From assembly GCF_010729895.1 (NCBI RefSeq), contig NZ_AP022612.1:5084001-5148000 (forward strand): a stretch of 64,000 nt of DNA, written 5' to 3'. Positions 26,461 through 34,902 of this stretch are shown here, one piece after another. The position numbers and the translations under genes are program-made. This DNA is from Mycolicibacterium confluentis. GTDB taxonomy: Bacteria; Actinomycetota; Actinomycetes; Mycobacteriales; Mycobacteriaceae. The notes under the pieces are model-generated. The model had not been told where the DNA came from. It saw only the letters and a list, made by a program, of their open reading frames with translations, and did not search any database. Every line of letters starts with the position of its first letter. Position 1 is the first letter of the stretch.

Positions 26461-26525
26461 CCCGTGAACGCGAAGTTCGCGGACACCTAGCGCACGCGTC
26501 GACACGCCTGCGGCAGCCGCCGTGG

Positions 26526-26545
26526 AATCAATCATTCGATCGATT
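26526..26545. promoter_or_regulatory. Regulon operator site 4
   Basis: AATCAATCATTCGATCGATT lies midway in the 302-base gap between divergent genes at 26395 and 26698. One mismatch in the right arm. Its centre is 85 bases from site 3 and 115 from site 5, so it could serve either promoter. Confidence 0.72.
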
Positions 26546-26640
26546 CCTTCAAGATATGTCTGACGTCACATCAGGTCAAGAACGTGACCGACACCGCAGA
26601 ATTTCCTTGACGACGACGGGTCAAGATCCTAGCCTCAATA

Positions 26641-26660
26641 AATCAATCAGTTGATTAGTT
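26641..26660. promoter_or_regulatory. Regulon operator site 5
   Basis: AATCAATCAGTTGATTAGTT lies 38-57 bases upstream of the sulfotransferase start at 26698. The left arm is perfect; the right arm has two mismatches. The rest of the 302-base gap shows no gene. Confidence 0.75.
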
Positions 26661-26697
26661 CCCTGGCCGGGCTGCTGCCCATGACGAGAGAGACGCG

Positions 26698-27972
26698 ATG
26701 CCCGACATCATCACCGTCGACGACCTGCGCGACCCCCAGCTGACCGACCTGCAGCGCCAGGTGCTCGACGCCACCCGGCACCAAGAGGTGGACTTCGACA
26801 TCGACAAGGTGCTCGACGAGGCAGTGGCGACCTCCGGCATCACCGACTTCGACGGCGAGGGCCTCGACGGCGAATTTCGCGAGCGCTTGGGCGTCCACTT
26901 CGCCGCCATCGACGCCGACGACCTCAACCCGCTGTCCCGGATGACATTGCGCGAGCGCTCGGTTCGCCTGCTGCGCAACCGCGTGCTGTTCACCGACCTG
27001 ATGCGGCGCTACCCCGAGATCGAGGACATCGAGATCGAGAAGCCGTTCATCGTCATCGGGATGCCGCGTTCTGGCACGACTCACTTCGTCAACCTGATCG
27101 CGGCCGACAGCCGGCGCCGGGCGCTCCCCTACTGGGAGAGCCGCGAACCGTTCCCCATCCGCGGTGAGGCCGCCGGCCCCAACGGTATCGACCCCCGGTA
27201 CCAGCGCACCGCTGACGAGTACGGCTTCGTCAAGGAGTTCATGCCGTTCGCGCTCGCCGTGCACGACCGCTACCCGGAGGCCATCGAGGAGGAGATCGAG
27301 CTCGATCTCGACTTCTCCAACTACATCGTGGAGTGGTACGCCCAGGTGCCGCAGTGGCGGGACTATTACCTGGGACTCGACCAGGTGAAGCACTACGGCT
27401 ACCTGAAGAACGTGCTGAAGGCGTTGACGTTCTTGCGCGGGCCGCAGACCTGGGTGCTCAAGGCTCCCCAGCACTGTGAACAGATCCCCGCACTGCTGGA
27501 GGTCTTCCCCGACGCCACCTTCGCCTTCACCCATCGCGATCCCGTCGCCGTCATCCAGTCCACCGTCACGCTGATGGCGTACGGCGACCGAATCCGACGC
27601 GAGAAGGTCGACACCGACTGGGTGGTCAACTACTGGGTGGACCGGGTGGAACGGCTCCTGGGCGCGTGTGTGCGCGACCGGGACCTGGTACCCGCTGAAC
27701 GGAGTATCGACATCTCGTTCCACCACCTCAACGGCAACGAGATCCCGTTCCTCGAACAGCTCTATCAGCGTGGCGGCGTGGACCTGACCCCCGAGACCCG
27801 AAACGCGTTCAACAGCTACCTGTCAGGCAATCCGCGCGGTAAGCACGGCCGCATCGCCTACGACTTGGAGCGGCACTTCGACCGTAGCCCCGACGAGATC
27901 CGCAGTCGTTTCGACTTCTACTTCGACAAGTTCGATGTACGGCCGGAGAATTCCGGCGCGGACGCCCGGTGA
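26698..27972 (+). CDS. Sulfotransferase-family protein (PAPS-dependent)
   Basis: A 424-residue protein of the mycobacterial Sulfotransfer_3 type. The 5'-phosphosulfate loop is IGMPRSGTTHFVNLIA near residue 120, and the 3'-phosphate-binding Arg/Ser segment is FTHRDPVAVIQST. Such enzymes move sulfate from PAPS to lipid or steroid hydroxyls, although many members have unproven activity. The start has a GAGAGAG ribosome-binding site and operator site 5 upstream. It overlaps the next gene by GTGA. Coupling with a sulfatase-fold protein is unusual. Confidence 0.85.
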   Translation: MPDIITVDDLRDPQLTDLQRQVLDATRHQEVDFDIDKVLDEAVATSGITDFDGEGLDGEFRERLGVHFAAIDADDLNPLSRMTLRERSVRLLRNRVLFTDLMRRYPEIEDIEIEKPFIVIGMPRSGTTHFVNLIAADSRRRALPYWESREPFPIRGEAAGPNGIDPRYQRTADEYGFVKEFMPFALAVHDRYPEAIEEEIELDLDFSNYIVEWYAQVPQWRDYYLGLDQVKHYGYLKNVLKALTFLRGPQTWVLKAPQHCEQIPALLEVFPDATFAFTHRDPVAVIQSTVTLMAYGDRIRREKVDTDWVVNYWVDRVERLLGACVRDRDLVPAERSIDISFHHLNGNEIPFLEQLYQRGGVDLTPETRNAFNSYLSGNPRGKHGRIAYDLERHFDRSPDEIRSRFDFYFDKFDVRPENSGADAR

Positions 27973-29243
27973 CCACGTTGTCCGGCAGGAGCATTGACGA
28001 CTTCGAGCCGATCCATCGCAGTAGGCCCGGCGCCGACGAACTCGCCGGGGCGTCGGCCCGGGAGGCACAGCAGGTCGCGCCGGGGGTCTGGATGTCACCC
28101 GGACTCACCAACTCCTACCTGTTGACCACCGACGACGGCCGGATCGTGGTCAACACCGGGATGGGCTTCGAATCCCCGGTGCACAAGGCCAACTTCGACG
28201 CCGTCGACGACGGCACGGTGCGCTACATCATCTACACCCAGGGGCATGCCGACCACGTTGGCGGTACGGACGTGTTCCGTGAACCCGGCACTCACATCGT
28301 CGCGCAGGCGAACTGGGAGATGTGGCGTGACGACACCGACCGCCTGCTGGCGCACCGTGCGCGAAACACGATGTTCGCCTTCGTCGACAAGATCAGTGCC
28401 ACCGTCGCCGGCATCCAGGAGCGATTCGGGCAGGTGCTGCCCGCGCAGGCCGCCCCGGACCCCGACATCATCGTCGAGGACACCTTGTCCCTGGAGCTGG
28501 GTGGGCGTCGCATCGAGCTGATCGCCACCCCCGGCGGCGAGACCACCGACTCTCTCGTCGTGTGGCTGCCCGATGAGCGGATCTGCCTCTGCGGCAACCT
28601 TTTCGGTCCGGTGTTTGGGCACATCCCCAACCTCGTCACCATGCGTGGCGATCGCTATCGCGATGCGCTGGTCGCGGTCGCATCCTACGAGCGTGTCCGC
28701 CAGCTGCAGCCCGAGGTGCTCATCACCGGCCACTTCGAACCAATCCAAGGGGCCGCCCGGATCAACGCCGAGTTGATCCGGCTGCGCGATGCGGTCCAAT
28801 TCCTGCACGACGAGACCGTGACCGCCATGAACGCCGGTGACGACGTCCGCGATGCGATGGCAGCGATCACGCTGCCGCCCGAGCTGGAGGTGGGACAGGG
28901 CTACGGCAAGGTCAGCTGGAACGTCAGGGCGATCTGGGAGAACTACAACGGCTGGTTCCATCGCCGGTCCACTACCGAGTTGTATCCCGTCGGGCCCGAG
29001 TCCATCAGCTCCGATCTAGTCGAGCTTGCCGGCTCCGACGCACTCGTCGAGCGCGCGGGTCGACTGCTGGCGGCCGGTGAGCCGCTGCGCGCGATTCACC
29101 TCGGCGAAATCGTATTCAACGCCGACCCCGACAACCAGCGGGCACGGTCGGTGCTCAGGGCAGCCCACGAAGTGCTGCTGGGGCAAAGCACGAACTTCTG
29201 GGAGTCGGCCTGGCTTCGCAAACAGATTGGAGAATTGGCATGA
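27969..29243 (+). CDS. Metallo-beta-lactamase-fold, alkyl-sulfatase-like protein with altered metal site
   Basis: A 424-residue protein with an MBL domain (about 30-240) and a C-terminal alkyl-sulfatase dimerisation domain, recognised from YGKVSWNVRAIWENYNGWFHRR. The metal motif reads Gln-Gly-His-Ala-Asp-His, so the first His of HxHxDH is Gln. The Glu expected before Asn in the following metal loop appears to be Gly (LCGNLFG). The late His (ITGHFEP) is kept. It may therefore bind one metal or act on something other than alkyl sulfates. It overlaps both neighbours by four bases (GTGA, ATGA). Confidence 0.85.
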   Translation: MTTLSGRSIDDFEPIHRSRPGADELAGASAREAQQVAPGVWMSPGLTNSYLLTTDDGRIVVNTGMGFESPVHKANFDAVDDGTVRYIIYTQGHADHVGGTDVFREPGTHIVAQANWEMWRDDTDRLLAHRARNTMFAFVDKISATVAGIQERFGQVLPAQAAPDPDIIVEDTLSLELGGRRIELIATPGGETTDSLVVWLPDERICLCGNLFGPVFGHIPNLVTMRGDRYRDALVAVASYERVRQLQPEVLITGHFEPIQGAARINAELIRLRDAVQFLHDETVTAMNAGDDVRDAMAAITLPPELEVGQGYGKVSWNVRAIWENYNGWFHRRSTTELYPVGPESISSDLVELAGSDALVERAGRLLAAGEPLRAIHLGEIVFNADPDNQRARSVLRAAHEVLLGQSTNFWESAWLRKQIGELA

Positions 29244-29986
29244 CCGCACGCGCAACCTACGACTTCACGGGGACGACAGCCCTGGTCACCGGCGGCACCA
29301 GTGGCATAGGCCATTCCATCGCGACCAAGCTGCGCGATGCGGGTGCCACCGTGACCACCACGGGGCGCAAGCCCCAGGCCGCAGACTACGGAGTCGACCT
29401 CGACGGCATCACCTACCACCAACTCGAGCTCACTGACCGGGCCGGAATCCAAGAACTGGCAGCCGGATTCAGCACCCTCGACATCCTTGTGAACAACGCT
29501 GGCGCGATCTTCGCAGGCGGCCTAGACGAGTCGACGCCCGACGGCTTCCGGGCCACCGTGGACCTCAACCTGTTCGGGCCGTTCGAACTCACCACGGCCC
29601 TCTACGCCGCGCTGGCCAAGTCTGCGGCACCCGGCGGCGCCAGCGTCGTCGGACTCTCCTCGCTGTCCACCGTGCGGGCCGTCCCGATGGTGCCCGCCTA
29701 CGGTGCCGCGAAGTCTGGAGTTCTCGCAATGACGCGGAACTTCGCGATGAAGTGGGGCCCCGACAAGATCCGGGTCAACGCCGTCACCGCCGGCTTCATC
29801 GACACCCCGATGACCTCGCCGGAACTGGTCCCGGACTACATCGCCGAACAGTGCGCGCGGACCCCCCTGGGGCGCCTCGGCACACCCGACGAGGTCGCCG
29901 AGGCTGTCATCTTCCTGTGCACCGAGAACAGTGCCTTCATCACCGGATCCGTCGTCACCATCGACGGCGGTTACTGCGTCAGCTGA
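29240..29986 (+). CDS. Short-chain dehydrogenase/reductase
   Basis: A 248-residue classical SDR with TGGTSGIG, NNAG, catalytic Ser in LSSLS, YGAAK and a TIDGGYCVS end. The start overlaps the upstream stop as ATGA. It is the third gene of the sulfotransferase operon and is followed after 25 bases by the Rieske oxygenase. Probably oxidises or reduces a hydroxyl or ketone on the pathway substrate. Confidence 0.92.
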   Translation: MTARATYDFTGTTALVTGGTSGIGHSIATKLRDAGATVTTTGRKPQAADYGVDLDGITYHQLELTDRAGIQELAAGFSTLDILVNNAGAIFAGGLDESTPDGFRATVDLNLFGPFELTTALYAALAKSAAPGGASVVGLSSLSTVRAVPMVPAYGAAKSGVLAMTRNFAMKWGPDKIRVNAVTAGFIDTPMTSPELVPDYIAEQCARTPLGRLGTPDEVAEAVIFLCTENSAFITGSVVTIDGGYCVS

Positions 29987-30011
29987 CCCAGCCCCGAGAC
30001 AAGGAGATGCC

Positions 30012-31187
30012 ATGACCGCAGAATCCGTCCTGCCCCGCCCGGACACCCACGACTTGGGCACCGACCCGATCCCCACGGGCCCGTATTACGAGCCCGAGTA
30101 CTTCGAGGCCGAACGTGAGGCCATCTTCAAACGGACGTGGCTCGAGATCGGGCACGTCTGCGAACTGCCGACGCCCAACAGCTACATCGTGCGCGACCTC
30201 GAGGTCGCCAACACCACGGTATTGATCACCCGCGGCAAGGACGGTGTCATCCGCGCGTTCCACAACGTGTGCACGCACCGCGCCACCCAGCTGGTACTCG
30301 ACCGCGGTGGGCAGCGTTCGTCCTTCAGTTGCCAGTACCACGGCTGGAACTTCACCCCCGACGGTCGGTTGCGGTCGGCACCGGACTTCGGGAACTTCTA
30401 CGTCGACAAGACCCAGTGCGGGTTGCCCAAGATCTCGGTCGATGTGTGCGCCGGGTTGATCTTCATCAACCTGGACCCGGAGCCGAAGCAGAGTCTGCGC
30501 GAGTTCCTCGGGCCGATGGCCGCCAAGCTGGAGCTGTTGCCCGTCGCTCAGGCCACGACGTTCACCGAGTATGTCTACGAGATCGACGCGAACTGGAAAC
30601 TGACGTTCGACAACTTCCAGGAGAACTATCACCTGCGGTTCATCCATCCCCGCAGCGGCGGCAACGGCCCAACCGGGCCAGACAACCCGTTCGGTTACCC
30701 CACCGACATCGGGTTCTCGGGGCCGCATCGATTCCAAACCGTCTGGACCAACCCGGAATTCACGCCCGCCGAGGTTCAGGGAATAGCTCTGATGAAGCAA
30801 CTCGAGGGTGCGCTGGCCAGGCAGCTCGAGTTCAACATGGACTACCTCGTGCTGTTCCCGAACTTCTTCATCTTCGGGATGGCCATCCAACACTTCTCGC
30901 ACGTCGTCTACCCGGTCTCGCCGACGAAATCCCGTGGCGTGGTGCGGCTGTACTGGGTCGGCGACGACGTGAACGCCAGCGAGCGCTTCGCCCGCGAGTA
31001 CGCGGCCTGCACGACGCTGGACATTCACTCCGAGGACCGTGAGGTCATCGAGGCCGGCCAGCGCGGCATCAGCAGCGGTGCACTGAGCCACATCCACTTC
31101 CAGGCGCAGGAGGTCCTGTTGCGACATCTCTACCTCGAAGTCGATGCGGCGGTGTCGTCCTACCGGGCCGAGCAGGTGCGCCGATGA
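30012..31187 (+). CDS. Rieske non-heme iron oxygenase, alpha subunit (second of the locus)
   Basis: A 391-residue oxygenase; AAGGAG precedes the ATG at 30012. The Rieske ligands are Cys87, His89, Cys107 and His110. The iron-site motif is NFQENYHLRFIH, with His207 and His212 and a hydrophobic C-terminal domain. It is shorter than, and clearly different from, the oxygenase at 21258-22664, so the locus has two separate oxygenation steps or two substrates. It lacks an adjacent ferredoxin and may share the one at 20897. The next gene overlaps its stop by ATGA. Confidence 0.92.
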   Translation: MTAESVLPRPDTHDLGTDPIPTGPYYEPEYFEAEREAIFKRTWLEIGHVCELPTPNSYIVRDLEVANTTVLITRGKDGVIRAFHNVCTHRATQLVLDRGGQRSSFSCQYHGWNFTPDGRLRSAPDFGNFYVDKTQCGLPKISVDVCAGLIFINLDPEPKQSLREFLGPMAAKLELLPVAQATTFTEYVYEIDANWKLTFDNFQENYHLRFIHPRSGGNGPTGPDNPFGYPTDIGFSGPHRFQTVWTNPEFTPAEVQGIALMKQLEGALARQLEFNMDYLVLFPNFFIFGMAIQHFSHVVYPVSPTKSRGVVRLYWVGDDVNASERFAREYAACTTLDIHSEDREVIEAGQRGISSGALSHIHFQAQEVLLRHLYLEVDAAVSSYRAEQVRR

Positions 31188-31528
31188 GCACCGACCTGTT
31201 GCCGCCCGGCTTCGAGACCCTGGAACGGTTTGTCGACCAGTGGGTGGCCGACTCGGCCAATGAGCGCCTCCAGCGGCGGCTGAACAGTTCCGAAGCCGAG
31301 CGGGTGGAGTTCTTCAACGCCGCGAAGGATCGTCTGCAGGACGGCCTGACCTACCTGGACAAGAAGCCGTTCGCCGAGTACGACGACGACGAGAACCGGC
31401 TCATGCAACTGTTTCTCAGTTTCGCCCACATCGCGCTGGCAGTCGAGGTGCAGGGTGACGCCGAGCCGAAGCACGCTGAAGGTGCACGGTACATGACCAT
31501 CACCCGGGCGCCATCGCAATTGTGTTGA
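31184..31528 (+). CDS. Small helical protein coupled to the Rieske oxygenase
   Basis: A 114-residue soluble, mostly helical protein starting with the ATGA overlap to the oxygenase. It is rich in Glu, Arg and Leu, with a conserved-looking SSEAERVEFFNAAKDRL region and a C-terminal FAHIALAVEVQGDAEPKHA. It is too small and lacks the fold of a classical oxygenase beta subunit. I do not recognise a named family. Translational coupling suggests that it binds or assists the oxygenase, which is inference. Confidence 0.8.
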   Translation: MSTDLLPPGFETLERFVDQWVADSANERLQRRLNSSEAERVEFFNAAKDRLQDGLTYLDKKPFAEYDDDENRLMQLFLSFAHIALAVEVQGDAEPKHAEGARYMTITRAPSQLC

Positions 31529-31659
31529 GTCGCCAATGCCACACCAGAAGTCGATCAAGGAACCCTCGGTCAAGCTGGATGAGAAGTGGCGATCTTGACT
31601 GGCTGTGCGGGCGACCTCAGTCAGGCAGGATCGCGGCGTAGCGGCTCGTGCGCCTTCGT

Positions 31660-32475
31660 CTACGTGGGGATGAGGGCGCGGGCCGTGTCCACACACGGAC
31701 GGAGTCGATCGAGCGGTCCCAGGCCGGCTTCGGCCTGCGATCGCAGGGGGACCTCCAGCCCGATGGGTATGTTTCTGGGCAATGCGTCAAGAAGGTCTGC
31801 CAAGGGCAGAGTTCCGGTGCCTGGGATCATGCGCTCGAAGGTTGCGGCGACAATGTAATCCTCCATGCTCTCGATGACCGGGCTGTCGCTCAGCTGTCCA
31901 TACCCGATGGTCGCGGGATCCAGTGCTCGGATGGCGTCGGCGCCGGCGCCGGATCGCGCGATGTGCATGGTGTCGATCAGCAGTTGAAAGTCGGGCCGGG
32001 CCACGTGCTTGACTGCGTTGACTGCCGTATCGAGGTTGCCCACAACGGATCCCGGCATCATCTCCAGAGTTGTCTGCATACCGCGTTCGGCGGCCATCTC
32101 GGCGAGGGTGGCGAACTGGTCGAAGGTGCGGTCAAGGTCCGGATCCAGTCCGAGAGTGTTGATCCGCGGCGCACCCAGTTCGTGCATGAGGTCGAGATCG
32201 ACCGCGAACGCGTCCCAGTCGAGGTCCGGGATGATGAGGAAACCCTCTTCCAACGAGATCTCAACGCCACAGTCCGCCATCGCGGTGCGCATATCCCGCC
32301 TCAGTGCGGCATCGTCGCGCAGCGAAAACGGCGGATAGCCCAGCGAATCCAGTGGCATCGCGGTCAGACCCGTCGAGATGTAGGAGCAGCCGAGTGCCGC
32401 GGCGACCTGCACGAACTCCACGGGCGGCAGCCCGAAGACGCTCAGGTCCTCGATGGCGAGTCGATCGGCGCTCAC
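31660..32475 (-). CDS. Sugar phosphate isomerase/epimerase-like TIM-barrel protein
   Basis: A 271-residue AP-endonuclease-2-type TIM barrel. Candidate metal ligands are Glu (SLEEGF and TLEMMP), Asp and His (IDTMHIARSG) and the late Glu (IGLEVPLRS). Members are isomerases, epimerases or dehydratases. It overlaps the upstream SDR by ATGA and is the second gene of a two-gene operon. A different activity on a non-sugar keto or hydroxy compound is possible. Confidence 0.85.
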   Translation of the reverse strand: MSADRLAIEDLSVFGLPPVEFVQVAAALGCSYISTGLTAMPLDSLGYPPFSLRDDAALRRDMRTAMADCGVEISLEEGFLIIPDLDWDAFAVDLDLMHELGAPRINTLGLDPDLDRTFDQFATLAEMAAERGMQTTLEMMPGSVVGNLDTAVNAVKHVARPDFQLLIDTMHIARSGAGADAIRALDPATIGYGQLSDSPVIESMEDYIVAATFERMIPGTGTLPLADLLDALPRNIPIGLEVPLRSQAEAGLGPLDRLRPCVDTARALIPT

Positions 32476-33329
32476 AGCCCCGCCTTGGTGGCCGCTCCTG
32501 CGTCGACGAACAACTGCTGTCCGGTGACATACCGCGCTTCATCAGAGGCCAGATACACCACCGCGTGTGAGATGTCCGAAGGGTCGACATAGGGAACCGG
32601 AATGGCGTGTATGTACGTGAATCCCACCTCTGCATCCGCACGCGTCGGATTCTCGAGATCCGGACGAAATGCCCGGTAGATGGCGTCGATGTGCAACATG
32701 TCGGTGTCGACGTTCGTGGGATGTATCGCGTTGACGCGAATCCGCTGGTCGCCCAGCACCAAGGCAAGCGACTTCGTGTATTCGCGCAGCATGCTCTTCG
32801 CCAGGCCGTAACCCACTGCGCCCGGACCCTGCAGTCCCAGTCCGTCGGTCCTGTTCACCTGCGATGCAAGTGCCGCAATTGATCCGGTCACCACGATCGA
32901 CGACCCCTGCGGCAGATACGGAAGCCCGGCGCTGACCGTGTTGACGACACCAATGAAGTCCACGTCGAACGCGTCGATGAAGCCCTGCACGGGGACCGTG
33001 GGGCCGAATGCCGAAATTCCGGCGTTGGCCACGATCACGTCGAGGTGGCCGAGTTCGACCACGGCGCCCTCAAGCGTGTCCCGCAGCTGGGAACGATCGC
33101 GCACGTCGGCTTGAGCGGCGACGATGCGCCGTCCCATGCCCTCGACCAGACCTCGGGTCTCCGCCAGGTCAGCCTCGGTCCCAAGAGCGTTGGGATTGGA
33201 AGCGATGTCGCTGCAGATGTCGAGGGCGATGATGTCAGCCCCCTCCGCGGCCATGTGCAGCGCGTGACTGCGGCCCTGCCCCCGCGCTGCGCCGGTAACC
33301 AACGCCACTTTGCCTTCGAGTCGAGCCAT
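32472..33329 (-). CDS. Mycofactocin-coupled SDR family oxidoreductase
   Basis: A 285-residue SDR. It has the TGAARGQGRSHA cofactor motif, the acidic LDICSDI strand end, the YGLAKS active site and an inserted segment around residues 205-245. These features mark the actinobacterial group whose NAD is tightly held and reoxidised through mycofactocin. It would oxidise an alcohol in the cytoplasm. Its start faces the P450 gene across 289 bases containing the motif pair at 33411 and 33526. Confidence 0.85.
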   Translation of the reverse strand: MARLEGKVALVTGAARGQGRSHALHMAAEGADIIALDICSDIASNPNALGTEADLAETRGLVEGMGRRIVAAQADVRDRSQLRDTLEGAVVELGHLDVIVANAGISAFGPTVPVQGFIDAFDVDFIGVVNTVSAGLPYLPQGSSIVVTGSIAALASQVNRTDGLGLQGPGAVGYGLAKSMLREYTKSLALVLGDQRIRVNAIHPTNVDTDMLHIDAIYRAFRPDLENPTRADAEVGFTYIHAIPVPYVDPSDISHAVVYLASDEARYVTGQQLFVDAGAATKAGL

Positions 33330-33399
33330 ATCGGATCACCTTCGCGATTCTGGGACTGAGCCGCCCCTTGACACCTTGGGTAACAGCAGGTTTCACATT

Positions 33400-33430
33400 T
33401 TCAGACTGCCATACGATCGTACAGTCTGAA
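33400..33430. promoter_or_regulatory. Nested inverted repeat upstream of mycofactocin-type SDR and P450
   Basis: Outer arms TTCAGACTG (33400-33408) and CAGTCTGAA (33422-33430) are perfect inverted repeats. Inside them lies the palindrome TACGATCGTA (33412-33421). The element is 71 bases upstream of the SDR start. It contains ATACGATCGTACAG, which recurs in inverted orientation at 33526-33539. Confidence 0.75.
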
Positions 33431-33525
33431 CCGGATGACGCACCCGGATTCGGCCACCCAGATGACGCTCGAAAACCACCGGCAGCCCGGAGACCGGGAG
33501 GCCATCCCGGACTCCAGCCCGCTGG

Positions 33526-33539
33526 CTGTACAGTTGTAT
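33526..33539. promoter_or_regulatory. Second copy of the ATACNNNNGTACAG motif
   Basis: CTGTACAGTTGTAT, whose reverse complement ATACAACTGTACAG matches ATACGATCGTACAG at 33411-33424 in 10 of 10 fixed positions. It lies 80-93 bases upstream of the P450 start. The pair probably binds one regulator controlling both divergent genes; no regulator gene is adjacent. Confidence 0.6.
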
Positions 33540-33618
33540 AGTCGATGCCGGTGGGTTGGAAGGCTCACCAATCACCGCGAGGTGCGAACCTGAACCTCGA
33601 CCCCTTGCCCAGGAGACG

Positions 33619-34809
33619 ATGTTGAGCGAGCTCTATTACGACCCATGGCATGTCGATATCGACCTCGACCCCTACCCGACCTACCGCCGACTGCGGGACG
33701 AGCAACCGCTGTACTACAACGAGCGCCACGATTTCTGGGGCCTGAGTCGATATGCCGACGTCGATGCTGCACTGCGTGATCCGCAACGCCTCAGCTCGGC
33801 CAAGGGGGACATCCTCGAAGTGGTCAAGACCGACCCCGTGATGCCGCCTGGTGTCTTCATCAACGAAGACCCCCCACTGCACACCATGCACCGGGCGTTG
33901 GTCGCACGGGCATTCATGCCCAAGAAGATGCGGGCGCTGGAGGATAAGGTCCGCGCGTTCTGTGTGGCCTGCCTCGACCCGCTGGTCGGCGGAGCGTCCT
34001 TCGACTTCGTCCAAGATCTCGGCGCGGAGTTGCCGATGCGCACCATCGGCATGCTCGTCGGAATCCCCGATGCAGACCAGCCGTCGGTGCGGGCCCAGGC
34101 GCACGCCGTGCTGCGCAACAAACCCGGCGAACCGCTGCCGGTGAAAAAGGACCACTACTTCGACGGTGACATGTTCACCGAGTACGTCGCGTGGCGGAAG
34201 AAGAACCCCTCCGACGACCTGATCACCGAGCTGCTTAATGTCGAGTTCGAAGACCAGACAGGTGCCACCCGCACCCTTCGCACCGATGAGCTGCTGATCT
34301 TTCTGGCCGTCATCGCCGGCGCCGGTGTCGAAACAACGGGCAGGCTCTTCGGCTGGATGGGCAAGGTGCTGGCCGAGCATCCCGATCAGCGTCAGGAACT
34401 CGTCGATGATCCGTCGCGCATCCCGGTCGCAATCGAAGAGCTGCTGCGCTACGAGCCCCCCGGCCCGCACGTCGCCCGCTTCGTCGCCGAGGCCGACGTC
34501 GAGTTCCACGGTCAGACCGTGCCCGCCGGCAGTGCCCTCCTGCTGATGCTGGCGTCGGCCAATCGTGACGAGCGGCACTTCGAATCGCCCGATTCATTCG
34601 ACATCCATCGGAAACCCGGGGGCCACTTGACCTTCGGCCGCGGTGCGCACTTCTGCCTGGGTGCGCCGCTCGCGCGTCTCGAAGGGCGGATTGCGCTGGA
34701 GGAAGTGCTCAAACGCTTCCCGAAATGGGAGATCGACATGGCCGGGGCACGGCGGTCACGCACATCGACGGTGCGCGGCTGGGACACTATGCCGGCAATC
34801 CTCGGCTGA
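33619..34809 (+). CDS. Cytochrome P450
   Basis: A 396-residue soluble bacterial P450; AGGAGA lies five bases before the ATG. The heme ligand is Cys346 in FGRGAHFCLG, the K-helix ExxR is EELLRYE, and the I-helix reads GAGVETTGR, with the oxygen-activation acid/Thr pair as Glu-Thr. Bacterial relatives hydroxylate terpenes, steroids or fatty acids, with electrons from ferredoxins. No ferredoxin is adjacent. It is followed by a methyltransferase gene. Confidence 0.93.
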   Translation: MLSELYYDPWHVDIDLDPYPTYRRLRDEQPLYYNERHDFWGLSRYADVDAALRDPQRLSSAKGDILEVVKTDPVMPPGVFINEDPPLHTMHRALVARAFMPKKMRALEDKVRAFCVACLDPLVGGASFDFVQDLGAELPMRTIGMLVGIPDADQPSVRAQAHAVLRNKPGEPLPVKKDHYFDGDMFTEYVAWRKKNPSDDLITELLNVEFEDQTGATRTLRTDELLIFLAVIAGAGVETTGRLFGWMGKVLAEHPDQRQELVDDPSRIPVAIEELLRYEPPGPHVARFVAEADVEFHGQTVPAGSALLLMLASANRDERHFESPDSFDIHRKPGGHLTFGRGAHFCLGAPLARLEGRIALEEVLKRFPKWEIDMAGARRSRTSTVRGWDTMPAILG

Positions 34810-34902
34810 AAAGGGTGACCCCGACGGTCGATGCCGGGTTCGTGGTCATGTGAAACGCCGGGGAGCCCGATCCCGCGGGCCCCAGAAACCGTCGCCACGG
34901 GT

